This document shows, one piece after another, positions 35,840-48,612 of a DNA stretch of 64,000 bases; the first letter of the stretch is position 1, and each line of letters opens with the position of its first letter. Origin of the DNA: Lophius americanus (Eukaryota; Chordata; Actinopteri; Lophiiformes; Lophiidae). The stretch is taken from assembly GCA_037951165.1 (NCBI GenBank), contig JBBDHG010000133.1, positions 455,501 to 519,500 of the forward strand, given 5' to 3'. The position numbers and the translations under genes were made by a program. The notes beneath the pieces were generated by a model. It saw only the letters and a list, made by a program, of their open reading frames with translations, did not search any database and was not told where the DNA came from.

Positions 35840-37590
35840 GCTCATATGAACATCCTCAAGGAGATGTAACTTGCATTTGTCATATTTTACTGTAATTGTT
35901 CACATTGCAAAAAAAAAGCTTTTTTTTTTACTGTTACTAAATATTCAAATAATGTCCAAATTACCCATTTTAGTACTAAGCCCAGTCAAAATATGATAAT
36001 AAATAACTATTTGTCCTCATTGCTGAATCACTATGGGATCTCATCTTTAAGAATATTGCTAACTCCATAGAAATAGGGTGAGTCATTATGGACTATTTAA
36101 GATTATTAATGAGTCACATATAATTTGAGGAGTTCAATCATGGGAATTGTTTGTACAACGTATGAGATTTGGGGCTTTTCAGGGATATAAACCTTTCGGT
36201 CGAGGCTGACAGTGTAGGCTTAGTTTGTTGACATTTTTGATCTTTTGCTGTTAATAAAGATCTGGTACCATCTTCGTTCTGAAGTGGTTGTGCAAGGAGG
36301 TTTTGTACCATTTCTCCCAGTCCTGATGCATTAGGTTGATGTTGCTTAAAATATGCAGCCATGCTTGTGTAATGCCGTTGTTATAAGACTTTCTTCTGCC
36401 ACTACGCCCTCATATTCAAACTATCTTGTCCACCATCCATATTTCATACTCCGTATATTTTACAGGGAACCCAAAATGCTCAGTGCCAATGCTAAGTTTT
36501 TATACACCCCGTTTATGTGATCCCACAACAGCTTTATTTATCCTTTAACTTCATCATTGCCCTGGGATTTAGATGAATATTACAGTATTTCAAAAAGCTT
36601 CTCCGTGGTTGAAGTGCATCCTTAATATTTCTGGACAGTCCTTAAGGATCCCAGATCAACTATGGGTTGTGCGTCTATATGGTTTAAATGCTGACACTGC
36701 TTTTTCCTGAAACGAACCTTTGCATTTATATGTGAGGCTTGCTGTTTTTTTCCTCTTATTGCACAATTGATGTCTGCATCAATTCACAGGGATGACTGTG
36801 TGTTCATATAAATATACACCATGTAGCTGTGAGAGCCATACTGCCTTATTTGCCTATATTGCTATTGATGGTAAGCCCTGTTATTATGTCTATGCCGTCA
36901 TTAACTTCTAACTCAAGTAAATGCACACTGTGTGTCATGAGGGAGGGTGTAATGTGCTGTATACCTTAATATTTCTTTGTAGATGCTCTAGCTGCGTAGT
37001 AAAGTATGATCTGGAGCTGCTGAATGAAAATGATCTTCCCATCATCCGTCTCTTCTTATGATACTGTTGTGCACGACTTGGACGTTTTGTTACAGACCGT
37101 CACATCTCAACTCAGGACATTCCTCGAGTGCTCCTCTGCAACACGGCATTTATAAATCCTTGTTCCGCACAAGTTTGTCCATCATTTACCAGGTATTTAA
37201 TGTGTGCATGTATGTAAAGGTCACGCATCGTTTCTCCTACACACCTGTTTTTTAGTAGTATGTTACTGAATCCAGGTCCTCTGGCTTCTGTATGCCCCTT
37301 CCAAAAAAATACTAGTGTTCATCAAAAACAGACTTTTTAACAGACTTTGCAATAGAAAAAAATGGATATTATTGTATTGGTTGTAAATTAGGTGTAATCA
37401 AAAATATATAATATTTATCAGCTAATAACCAAAAAAATAACCAAACCAAAAAAAAAATTCTATGTTTGGAACAGCTAGGTATTTTTTTCCACATTCATAA
37501 CAAGATGGTATTGGGCAACCTCAAACTTACTCTACCACCTGAAAGGCATCACTTATAAGAGCCCAATTTTGTGTATAAGATGTTTTTCTG
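35840..37590. other. Intronic, no gene recognised
   Basis: The minus-strand frame at 36138-36362 shows no domain I can name. Several A/T homopolymers are present. No feature is supported. Confidence 0.45.
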
Positions 37591-37599
37591 TTGTTGACT

Positions 37600-38075
37600 G
37601 GGCCAATCATTGTACACCAAGGGATTGTCTTTTCTATGTGTTGCCATTCGTTCCATGTATCAATCTGGCCTCTCTTACTTTGTCTCCAAGATGTTTAACC
37701 TGGGCTGTCCCTCTGATTTGCTCGTTTTCCGATCTTGTCCATCCTTGTCACTCCCAAAGAAAATCTTAACATCTTCAACTCTGCCACTCGTCGCTCTGCC
37801 GCCTGTCTTCTGGTCAGAGCCACGGTTTGTACAGCCTTACAAAGGACCTGCTCTCACTACCGTCTTGTAAGCATTTCCCTTCACTCTTGCTGCTACTCTT
37901 TTGTCACTCACTTATTCCCTGCTCTCACCACGGATCACAATGTCATCCGCAAGAATCATAGTCTATTGAGACTCCTGACTGACCTCATTTGTCAGCCTGT
38001 CCATCACCGAGGCAAACAAGAAGGGGCTCTGAGACAATCCTTGATGCAGTCCCACCTGCACCTTGATCCCATCCC
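37600..38075 (-). mobile_element. RTE-type LINE reverse transcriptase relic with internal deletion
   Basis: Read on the minus strand from about 38072, the sequence gives an IKVQVGLHQG block, then FASVMDRLTNEV, then an ADDIVI block (the YADD/FADD catalytic aspartates), then ESRE. After a gap it gives TVALTRRQAAERRVAELKML and RFSLGVTRMDKI. These blocks follow the order of RTE-type LINE reverse transcriptases. The thumb region between them is missing, with stops and frame changes on both sides, so the copy is dead. No 5' endonuclease part is present. Confidence 0.8.
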
Positions 38076-38079
38076 CCAC

Positions 38080-40175
38080 TCCTAGTTATTCTCCGTAATA
38101 TTGTAAAATAACAATATGGTTTTAAATTAAATATATGCATGTTCATAAACACCATTTTCCGTACTTCATGATTTGATACATCGGCCAATTTGCATTTTGA
38201 GGGCAAAAATATTTTAGAGCGCGCAAACAGTCCCCTCAGAAACAGAGTCATGGATCAAATCAATGTGACCAATGAAAAGAAGGAGCTGCCAACATTCTAT
38301 TCCTTACTCTAAAGCCTCAAAAGTCACTTTTTTGTTTGACCTTTTTTAACATAGACTTTTGAAAACAAGTGTGCGCGTGATCATCTAGGAAAGGTCGGAG
38401 GTTGTTAAACTTTGCCCACATAGCAGAACTGCTTTCCTAGTACCTCCCGCTTGCGGTATTTAAAGAAGAAGTGTTAAGCATCTCCTCATTGGTTTCATTC
38501 AATGGATTACATGAATACAAGATGAAACATGAGAATGATCACCTAGTGAGGCATGTTGCAGTCCTTTTATACGAGTTGATTGTGCCAGCTGTGAGTAAAT
38601 ATCGGATTGTAAATAAGTATGGATTAGACTGTATTGTGTGGAATGGACATACTAATTACTGAGTAGATAATGGGGATTAAAGTGATTTAACTGATAATAT
38701 TCCATATGTAGGCCAAGTTATAGAAATAAACTCCTATTACCATATAGAGAATTTGATCAATGCTGACTCTGATTAATCTTCAATCTTGGAAGCCACGGCT
38801 TATGAATAGGTAAACATATTTTTTCAATTTTATTAATCACACTGACATACATGCATTTCCATACTATAATTCATAAACTGTGATCAGTGCTGATTACCCC
38901 GTGTGAGAATAGGAATTGTTCTGCTGCGGTAAATCTGTCTCTCTAGCTCGTCCTTCTTCTGTATTTATATACTTGTTTGGGTTGCCATGTCTCCTCCTTT
39001 GTACATTCGCTGTTTCTCTGCGCATTACCATTCTTGTGCTATAACATGGACACAGGAAGTGTCCTTCAAGAAGCTAAGAATGAGCATTTTTTAATCCAGA
39101 TGTCTTCGGGGGATTACCCATGCTGAGGGATTAACCCTGCCTTGTGCTATATGACAGTGCCAAGCACTGCAAAGAGCATAAAAGTCAAGTCACACCATTA
39201 TTAGATTTCCGTAAGCCTTTTTTTCCTTCAAAGGTTTATTGATGGCAATATTAATTCAATTTTCAACTCCCCGGGTGGGTAGCTCATCTTCTACCTCTAT
39301 GCTTTGTGAGGAAGGAGGCTATGGTCCACTGCCACTGAATAAGAAGTGTCCTCAATGGATTTCCACCAGCTTCATTTCACAGGAGACAATCTGCATTATG
39401 TATTAATCTTAATAGAATTGAATTAACAACATATCAATGACGTGTTCAAAATGAAGAGCTTAAAAATCCATCCAGTTTCCGCATGATATTCCAAAAGGAT
39501 TTATAAGCACTTCTCAGGAATTACTGAAGCTATCAGTTTCCTGTGGATAACACAACAGGAATGTGCTTCAGCTGTTCAGGGGCGATGGGGCATAACCTTG
39601 GTAGCATTTACTTAAATGATACAATTCAATCTTGCATGTGAGAGACGGCTGAACAAAATCTCAGCCTAAGCTAATTGATTGTGTTCCTCTGAGGGCTTGA
39701 TAGATAATCTCAACATCCAGACGCTGCATATAAATATAGAGGAGATCTATCCTGGAGATATGAAGGTGCTCTACACATTGTGGGCAGTTTGATGGTGGGG
39801 GAAGTGAAGTTAAAACATTCAGTCTTCACTCAAACATGATATTTGTTTACTGGCTTCAGGCTTAAAGTCCATGCATGAAACAAATCAGATGATCCAAAAA
39901 CTGATTATACTCTTTTTAATTCCAGTCATTTTATAGACGAGCATGGCACATAAATCATTTTCATGTGTCATTTTTAAAGATATTATAGATTGTACGATAT
40001 TCCATTTTGCATGAGTAATCTTAAACGCAATCACCCTTTATCATCTACATTATCACATCCCTCTCCGTTTCTCTTCAGAACTCTTTTGCTCAACCCTGCT
40101 ATCTCTATTTCTGATTTTGCTCTTTTTTCTCCATCTGGAACATTTGCTTATTAAATTGTTCTTTGGATTGCCTTT
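38080..40175. other. Intronic, no gene recognised
   Basis: AT-rich with no named repeat. Short frames only. Confidence 0.45.
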
Positions 40176-40179
40176 GAAG

Positions 40180-40385
40180 AAGCCATCTTCCTTTCTTTCT
40201 TTCTTTTTTCTGTCTCTTTCTTCCTTACTTGCTTTTTTCTGTGTCTTTCTATTTTCTTTTTTTCTTTCAATTTTCCTCCTTTCGCCATCTCCTTCTTTTC
40301 ACTCTCTTTTTTCACATCTATTTCTCTTTGTTTCAAACACACACACACGCACGCACACACATTTACTCATTCACACACACACAGT
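40180..40385. repeat. Pyrimidine-rich (CTTT/TC)n tract followed by (AC)n
   Basis: A strongly strand-biased T/C tract lies at about 40180-40335, followed by ACAC runs at 40337-40360 and 40372-40383. The 110-codon frame across it is low-complexity and is not taken as a gene. Confidence 0.9.
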
Positions 40386-41135
40386 TTTATCCTGCATTGC
40401 CGCAGTGCTAAGAAAAACATCAACTCAAACCAAGCAACGTTACAATTAATTTATCAGTTTGTGCTGTACGCTCCATAACCTTGGGAATGTGCAGACACAC
40501 AGCGGGGGGATCTCATCTCACTGACATGGTTGTGAGGTGAAAGGAAAATTACTCGCTCTATATTATTAATACAAACAAAACCGGGGATGGGGAGGCGAGA
40601 GGTGAAGCATGAGCACATATGAGATCCCCTTGTCTCCTCTTGACCTCTATAAGATACACAAATATAACAGCCAATTATTTAATCTCATCTCACTGGGTTG
40701 TCTTATTTCAGAAACAGACTCTTAGAGAAACATATACTTCCATTCCATTTATATATAAAACTCATCTTTGCTGTTCTGTTACAATTGCAACTAACTGAGT
40801 ATTTTAACTGCTTAACTGCTGACCTAAGAGTGCGTATCAAAGGTTTATGGTACTACTGGCAGATTTTAAAATAAGTTTGTGGGGCACCGGAGGAAGAATC
40901 TAACATAATAAAACGGATCTATTCACTGTTGCACTGTCAGCCACACTAAAGGGACCGCTGCGACAAACATGACTCATGCGGCCAAAGGGAACAATTGAAC
41001 TAATACTACTAATAGCGAATCGTTATTCATTTTGTTGTAGTGTGATTCAGATCAAACAGCTTCTTTGTTCTTGGCTCTCTGCCAGTTACTTCAACCTGAT
41101 AATGCAGAGAAATTGCGTGAGATGAATTCCTTAAA

Positions 41136-41745
41136 GGCTACGTTTACACTGCAGATGAAAATTGACACAATTCTGAATAATTGTGATCTCATCTTTATGA
41201 GATCACATGTGTAGACTTGTGTATACTTGAACCCATGTCCAACATCAATGGGAACAGATCCACATCATGACCTCACATTTTGATACCGACGAACAGAAGG
41301 AGTGTCATTGTTTTGTCAGTTCAATATCAAAATCAATAAAATAGTGATGCAGAGAGTCATTTCTGTTATTGCTTGCTCTGGTGGCAATAATCCAGTCATC
41401 GTCTTTCATCTTTTCAGAATGAGGGCTTGAAGGCTGAAAGAGACTTTGACTGAAATATTTCCCTATTTTTTAATTCAATTTGAAACTGCTCGCCTCCCAG
41501 TTATCATGACTGAGATCCTCCATATCTGACTTATGACACATTTCTTACAATGCGCCCATCCTCAGTGGGAGGAAAAACCACGGGAATTCTGATCTGACTG
41601 TTCACAATGGCAACACATATCTGGGAATGACATTCATATATGATCATATCTGGTCTCTGCTGTCTTGAAAATATCAGATCTGAGTCAAGTATGAGTAAAT
41701 TATGTGATTTGGGCAAACATTTTTCCTGCAATGTGAAGGTAGCAT
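41136..41745. mobile_element. Nonautonomous DNA transposon with terminal inverted repeats
   Basis: GCTACGTTTACACTGCAG at 41137-41154 and CTGCAATGTGAAGGTAGC at 41726-41743 are inverted copies, identical at 15 of 18 positions. The roughly 600-base interior has no open frame of note. It does contain TCAGATCTGAG-like palindromic pieces and 'ATCATATCTGG' motifs of a kind seen in fish MITE-like elements with 'gctacgtttacactgca' ends. The target duplication is unclear. Confidence 0.7.
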
Positions 41746-43436
41746 AAGTGACCCCCAACCCCTTCCAAATGAATAATTTTCTACTCACTGCTCACTCCTA
41801 GGGATCAGTCCAATATGACTCATAGACTCTTTCTGAGAAATAGAAGACAAAATAGAGAAAATCTGTATTCTGTTGCCCAGGGTAAGAAAATGAACACTTC
41901 CCTACCCTTTTGTTCTGTACGGCAAAATGTAGGCGGGAGAAGAGTTATGCAGTGTGCTGAACGGCCCGTCTGCATGACTGAAACTCTGTTATCATCTGGG
42001 GTTTATCTATGCAGTCAAGGGTCCTAGACACTCACATTACCAATGAGGCTAATCGGTGTGCAGGGCAGTGATGACAGCGGAAGCTTAATAGGTGGATGTA
42101 GATCAGAGGGTGGTGATGGATGTTGTGATAAAATGCTTTGGACCATAATGAATGTTCCTCGGCAGATGGACCAGACGTGCAGCAGGTGGCTGGAAGTGGA
42201 GGAAAGTTTTCCTCTCGTTCATTTCTGCCGGTGCACATTGTGGCCATGCACACTCCTGGAACCACTCCCCTCAGAAACGCCACAACCTCTGCTGCATCCA
42301 CACAGGATTTGATGAGTTACATGTTTTCCTCAGCCAAATTGTCAAGAGAGAAGAACAATATATATGCGGTGGTACAGAAGACATCGCGAAGGTCCTCAAG
42401 TGTGAAGTCTGTTTCTGTGTAAGCTGTGCTCTAGCGGTACCGTGGGGAAGATGTGTCTTTTAAACAGATCCAGATGATGCCTGGGAAGCGATAATTAGCA
42501 GAGCTTTGATTGCGATTCACACATTGCAGCCCTCACTTTTTTAGCAAATATTTCTTTACCAAGGCATATCCAAAAAATTTGAGCAGAATTTACACCTGCA
42601 TTGTTTCTTCAGATTAATGTTGATAATTTGTGACCCACTTGCCCGGCACTCTCAGTAAGACAGGAACAAGGACAAGAAGTTAAGTGTTCAGACACAAACA
42701 ACTGTCTTTATGTGGAAAAGTGGAGTCCACTGGCCACATAACCAGGAAATAGAGATACAGCTGCAGAAAGAGGACAAAAAATAAATAGATCACCACTGGA
42801 ATTCTCATTGAAGACAGAATAAAGATAGACATTTGATTGTATGTAAGATCTGTAATAATGTTGTACTTTTTCCATTACTGCCTATCCAATAGTCTGCGTT
42901 ACTCCTAGAACATCAGATGATGTCATTTTGTTGATTTTGTTTGTTTTCATATTACTCTTCATTTGGAAGCATGTAAAATCAAAGAGCTTGTGAAACATAC
43001 CTTGTTTCACCAACACCGTTTGTTCTTTGGCTCAGGGCAACATTGTTGTAATTTATTTACATTTTATTGTGCCTCCTGTCTTCAACATTCCCACTAGAAT
43101 TTTTCATGAAAGCAATGTGCACAACACATCTTGGATAGAGATTGTTGTTATTTGTGTGATGAGGCCTGCTTTGGAATGTGTTAAATGTAAAATACACATT
43201 TGTAATCCATAAACATGATAGAAATGGCAGTTTATAGCTACTTTCATCGCTTCCTGTCTCAATGGATGCCAGTGTTTGTGGAACATTCCACCTTTTTGGT
43301 GCTGACAGAAATATTTGATGTTTTGGATGTTTGATTAAAAGCTATAAAATGCATTGATGGTTCCCAAAGGATTAATCTTAGTCACAGCTTTTTCCCCTAG
43401 CGCTCGCTTGAGTGGCTATCTTTGTTTTTAGAACAA

Positions 43437-43550
43437 ATCTAGGATGGATTGTCATGGAATTTGGTACTTACTCTCCTTCATGTACCCCTTAGGATGAATT
43501 GTATACTTAATGCAAAATATCTTCAAAACTAGCTGTAGTTTTTGCTAATT
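43437..43550 (+). repeat. Fish interspersed repeat ('attgtcatggaatttggta')
   Basis: GGATGGATTGTCATGGAATT, TGGTAC, CCTTCATGTACCCCTTAGGA and TGAATTGTATA follow the order of a familiar teleost repeat. The rest of the element is not recognisable. Confidence 0.55.
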
Positions 43551-44100
43551 AGAAACTGGTGAATGAATGAAACATAAGCCTGCGTTGACGCATGACTTCC
43601 AATGGATGCTTGTCATTATGTCTCTCCCAAGCTGTGCAGCAGTTGTGTCATTTCTCTACAACCCCTTCAGAGAGATATTCAGAGGCCAGGACAGAAAAGG
43701 ACACGATACAGTCGGCACTGTAGCCAGATGCAATTATGAAGAGACCAAAGTTAGAGGATGGTGCAATTCATCAGGCAATTTATGAGAGGATGATCAGATA
43801 AAGCCTGGGTAAGTGGAGGGTAGTCACAACACGGGGTGATTGATGTGACAGCCATGTAATCCAATAAGTGATTGGGGCCCATGCAATTTAATAACCAAAG
43901 GTGTATTGCAAAAAGGGAGGCTACAATTTGCCCCAAAAAAAGAAAGTAGATCTTGTTTTCTAATCATGCTAGTGTCCTGAAACTGGACTGATTCATTGTG
44001 TCTAACATGGTGATGGAGAGACCGTCTGGGTGGGTTACTGTTTGTATATTTTGATATTGTTCCGCAATTGAATGTATTGATTGATGTCACTTAATCCCTC

Positions 44101-44216
44101 TGTGTCTGTGTGTGTGTGTGTGTGTGTGTATGTGTGTATGTGTGTGTGTGTGTGTGTATGTGTGTGTGTGCGTGCGTGTGTTTGTGTGTGTGTGTGTGTG
44201 TGTGCGTGTGTGTGCG
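44101..44216. repeat. Compound (GT)n microsatellite
   Basis: About 115 bases of TG with TATG, CGTG and TTTG interruptions. The frames through it are cysteine/valine repeats and are not genes. Confidence 0.97.
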
Positions 44217-45493
44217 CATCTTTTCTTCCAAAGCCCTTATCAGTTTGGGATTACCAAATGATTGAATGCTTTATGGATATAATCCTAATTTGATTTAGTT
44301 ATGATAAGACATTTTTTTCTTCTGCTGCTTGCATAGTGCACTTTATTTCATTTCAGCAAATTTTATTTAAATTGTTGAATGGAGGTTTTTGGCACCTTTT
44401 CCTTTTCGGCTTGGTAAGGAAATATTTGGGGGCAAGTTCAGTCATTTATCTGAGAAAACAGACTGTAAATGTGTTAGTTTTGGTAGATTCATCTCTAAAC
44501 TGACAAAGTTAGTGTACCAGGGTTGACTTTCAAATGTACAAATGGACAGAGAAGTCTGTCAAATTTCCTCTTTCCCTTTGGCTTTAACACCAATTGGCAT
44601 ATATCACACATACAGGCTAAAAATAGCAACGATCCACACTCCCATCGTCAGCCCCTCCCGCTCTGCCACCTCCACTCCCTCTTATTATCTCCCTTTTCTC
44701 AACACATCCCTCTCCTTCTGTCTCCCCCCCAATCCCTTCACATTCAAACAGCACATCTTTGACACACCACCTTCCCCATATACACTTTTTATTTATCGCA
44801 ATAACCGTCATACACACATGCTAGTTAAAAAACACATTTACAGACGAAGTGTTACTGGGGTTTTTTTGGTGCCATATTTTTGTCATCTGTTGGTTGGCTA
44901 TTTGTGTTTCGGTGGCCACCCTAGGCTATAAATGGAAACTATGTGTTGTGTGCATGGTTCCAGCACACACACATTTCGGGAACAGCTGAGATTACCACCT
45001 GAGGATCAGTCTTTGTGTGTTAAGATCCCTGTCCTCCATTTAAAATGTACACTAATCCCAAAGTATCGCCAAACTGTGTCTCCATCTGTTCCATTATCAC
45101 TGCGTGTCTTTAACTCTGCTCTGACTCTTAGATTTTCTTTTTGTAACCACAGTGCTATGTGTTTAATTACTGCGGTGATCTGATAACAGATAACAGCATT
45201 GAAATAGGGTTTCTTTCTTTATTCATCCCTCAAGTCAATTAAACTGTTCCTCGATCTGCAAAGCACATCTCAGTTATTCACCATGACTCAAATTTGACAC
45301 CCTCAATCTACATCAGACACCCGTTGTGGCTTTAATTGAACAACATGACTGTCTTTTACGGTCAAAATGTCATCCACATGGCGATATATATATAAATATG
45401 ATGCCGGCCCTGTGAAATATAGACAGGAACCAGCTGATACCCTGAATCACTCGTGGCATTACAAGGTCTGTTTGTCAGGCTTTGGTAGAGGTC

Positions 45494-45512
45494 AGTGTGT
45501 GTGTGTGTGTGT
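45494..45512. repeat. (GT)n microsatellite
   Basis: About nine GT units. It lies within the longest accidental open frame on the + strand here (45367-45849), which I do not accept as coding. Confidence 0.9.
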
Positions 45513-45806
45513 CTGTGAACGTCTTCTCCTTGGTCTATTAGATAAACCAATCCTATTTGTTTTCTTTGTATCTGTGTCTTGCCTGCCCTCCTGTGTCTTT
45601 ATAAGGAATCCTATGTGTGTGCTGATGTGTGTGAATGCCTTCCCGCAGACCTTTCTGCCGATGATTGCAACAGCTGTTTCCCTCTGTGGTTCTCCTCAGA
45701 TGACAAATTCACACATCCGTTATGAACCTCCTCCTTTCCACCGGATCAATAGTCTCACCTCCCTTTTTCTCTGCATATGGGATGGTGTTGTTGCAGTTTC
45801 TCTTCA

Positions 45807-45828
45807 GTGTGTGTGTGTGTGTGTGTGC
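45807..45828. repeat. (GT)n microsatellite
   Basis: About eleven GT units. Confidence 0.9.
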
Positions 45829-46064
45829 ACAGGGTTGTTGAAAAGCTAGCCATAAAGAGAAAGAGAAAAAGTTATTTTGTAAATCACATCACCACCTCAA
45901 GTTCAAATGATTACACAAAATTCACCTTTTCGTATGTGTTATTAATCAAACTGTGTCAAATCAAATGTTGGGTGACTTAGTATTTGAATTGATTATTTTT
46001 ATATTTTAATATTTGATCTTGATTCCTTGTTTAAGCATTTATTTCCTTTTTTTTTCTGCGCCTG

Positions 46065-46115
46065 TAAAGCATCTATTTTGAACAGCTCTGTATACCTAAA
46101 TAAAATACTTTATTA
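46065..46115 (+). repeat. Fish repeat 3' tail ('tgtaaagca...taaataaa')
   Basis: CTGTAAAGCATCTATTTTGA, ACAGCTCTGTATAC and TAAATAAAATACTTTATTAT match the usual 3' tail of a teleost LINE/SINE repeat. A related tail lies at 48505-48612. Confidence 0.55.
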
Positions 46116-47390
46116 TCGTTATTTTGGATTTGCTCAGTGAATTGAAACACAATATCATCACTGAGAAAACTTAAATTAAAAAAATAGTCCCACCGTAGCA
46201 AAACCTAAAAGTAATTAAATAAAACATAAGATTAAGGAAAAAGAAAGAAACTCTTAGAAAATTTCATTTCAGGGTGCTTTACAAAAAGAGCAGGTCTAGA
46301 CATCCACTTTGAATGCACCAAGTCAGTGCTTGGTTGTTGTGTATAGTAAATTGTCTTGAAAATAATTCAACAGTATTTGAGACCTGTTGTTGAACAAAAC
46401 AAACCAATTAGCCCCAGTCTAACTTGTAACCATGGAAACAGAAACTTGAATTTCTAGGGTTCACAATTTCATACTGGAGATGATTGTAGAATATTTTCAG
46501 TTATTCTCCTGAAACAAAACGTAAAGACCGACAAAGTAAAAGTAACCTATTCATATATCGCCATCCTCCATAGTAAATCTGGGGTTAGCTGGTTGGCTTG
46601 GGATACAACCTTCTGTTTTTAAGAGGAAGAACGTGTTTATTCTTTCCAATGTCACGGAGTCTAACAGCCATAAATCTGGTAGGACCTAAGAGTGTCTGAC
46701 CATCACCAAATTCATTTTTGTGTTTCAGTGTAAAATGATTTTGAGGATTAGGCGTAATGGTGGGTGTAGAGAATGGAGGCCAGGTAGGAGAAAAATCATG
46801 TTGTTGGGAAGGGCGTTTAGAAGACATTTGCTGACAGTCGTTTTGCCGAAGCAGCAGGCAGGAAGGCGTGAGATACCTCCAACATTCATTTATAAAGAAG
46901 TAATGACAGCATGAAACATTCATCCTTCATTGCTCTAGTTCTGATTCTTACTGTACTGCCACCGTCTATTATTCATAAGCACAAAGGACAAGGAGGGACA
47001 GACATGATTAGTGTATTGTTGGAAAAAAGAAATGCAGCTGCACACATTAATGCACATGTATGCCCTCGAGTACACACTGTACATGTGTGGGCATAAAGCC
47101 ACACTATTGATACACCATTTATTCCTTGATTTCACCACTGACGCAAATTCATAAAGCACATGGGAAAGAAAAAAAACCTAAAAAAAAGGCAAATTAAAAT
47201 CACCAGGGACATCAGTGGGGATTTCCCTTTTGATTGATTTATTTGGATAATTTTTGCAGTGATAATGTAATTTTTATTGATTTTGTAAAGTTGTGTCTTT
47301 GAGGATTTCTTGTCATTTCAACCTCAGATCTCAAAATATGTCCAATTCACCATGGGAAAAACAAAACAGCATGTGATTAAGAGAAATTAT

Positions 47391-47420
47391 GCCCATTGAA
47401 ACCCATTGAAACCCATTGAA
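47391..47420. repeat. 10-bp tandem repeat, three copies
   Basis: The unit RCCCATTGAA is repeated three times (47391-47420), then decays to ACCCTTTAAA. Confidence 0.95.
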
Positions 47421-47859
47421 ACCCTTTAAAACTGCCCTTTTTGATCACACGGACATCAGATTAAAAACAAATCATGCAGTCCATGATCTTTGACCCTCAT
47501 TCTGGAATCTTCAGATTCTAACCCATATTTAACACTGGGTGGTTTGTTGTTATAAAAAATGAGCCTCTTCATCATTTTTGCATCGTCACCATACTCCCAA
47601 GAGCTGGCCTAATTAATATCACACCAGTTTTTGAAGAAGATATTTATGCCAATGTGTGCAAAATCACACTGGCTCAGTGTGAACGCTCACTTCTCAACAT
47701 GAAACCTCAGACTGATAGTAATCAGGAATGCATCAATGACACTTTTTTGTTAGACCAAGTGAGGGTCGCAGGGTCTAGCATTATCATACTTCGTCAAATG
47801 TGAAGTTTTTCACACCTCCTCTCGACATTTAGTTCATCATTAGGTGTAAATGCTGTGTT

Positions 47860-48290
47860 GGAAAGCTTTCTGTTTGAGGTGTGTCTGCGCATCTCCATCG
47901 TCGTGACGTAATGCTTCGCTAAGTTTTTTTCAGCGCCGCAACGCATTTTAAATACGCCGACTTCAAAACAGTACCGTACTGCATCGGAGAGTTATTTATT
48001 CTTTGCAACTTTGAAATATTTTAACATTTTTGGACGGTTGGATGGGCGAGAACTCACTTCTTTGTCATATTCTTCTTCTGGGTGCTTGTTGGCGGCCGGC
48101 ACTGAGCTCACCATCGTCTGCGCATGTGTGAAAGCTTTTCCAATCAGCTGAGTCGATGCATGTGTACACCGGGTCGGAAAAGATCACAAATCATGTGAAC
48201 AGGCGACCGACATTGCAATTCCGAAAGGTTTAAGTCGGAAAGGAGAAAAGTGTCCCACGTAAACCCACCTATTGTCAGTAGTTTTGTCAT
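47860..48290. mobile_element. Probable nonautonomous DNA transposon remnant
   Basis: The block has many CpG and the pattern of a common fish element. It shows TGTCTGCGCATC, CGTCGTGACGTAATG, TTCTTCTTCTGG...TTGGCGGCCGG, TCTGCGCATGTG and GGTCGGAAAAG, with an end CCACGTAAACCCACCT. The left inverted end is not readable, so boundaries are approximate. Confidence 0.45.
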
Positions 48291-48504
48291 CATCGCTCCA
48301 CCAGCTCCACTAAAAGGACTTAATGTTACAATGCCGTAAAGTGGTATTGGAGTACTTTTAAGATAATGAGAACATAATCCCAGTATCTTGTAATCATCAC
48401 TTTTATCTGATTGCTCAACTAACACAAGTTAATGTTACTTTGATTTTAGCTTGGTTTTAATTTTTTAATCTTTCTTATTGTTTTTTCAAATGTTCTAACT
48501 GTCT

Positions 48505-48612
48505 TCATCTTCTTTTGCACTTTGTCACAATTTCCTTCATTGTTTATGTAAAGCACGTTGAATTTCGCTGTTCCTGAAATGTCTTATATAAATGAAGTTG
48601 CCTTGCCTTGCC
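48505..48612 (+). repeat. Fish repeat 3' tail ('tgtaaagcacgttgaat...cttgccttgcc')
   Basis: TTTATGTAAAGCACGTTGAA, TTTCGCTGTTCCTGAAATG and TTGCCTTGCCTTGCC match a widely seen teleost repeat tail that ends in short tandem TTGCC. Confidence 0.7.

Noticed and set aside
40117..40449. 110-codon + strand frame
   Set aside because: It is a phenylalanine/leucine/serine low-complexity product of the pyrimidine tract.
45367..45849. 160-codon + strand frame
   Set aside because: It runs through two GT tracts and is rich in cysteine/valine from the repeats. There is no domain or splice evidence.
46585..46923. 112-codon minus-strand frame
   Set aside because: It was examined for LINE or transposase motifs and none was found.
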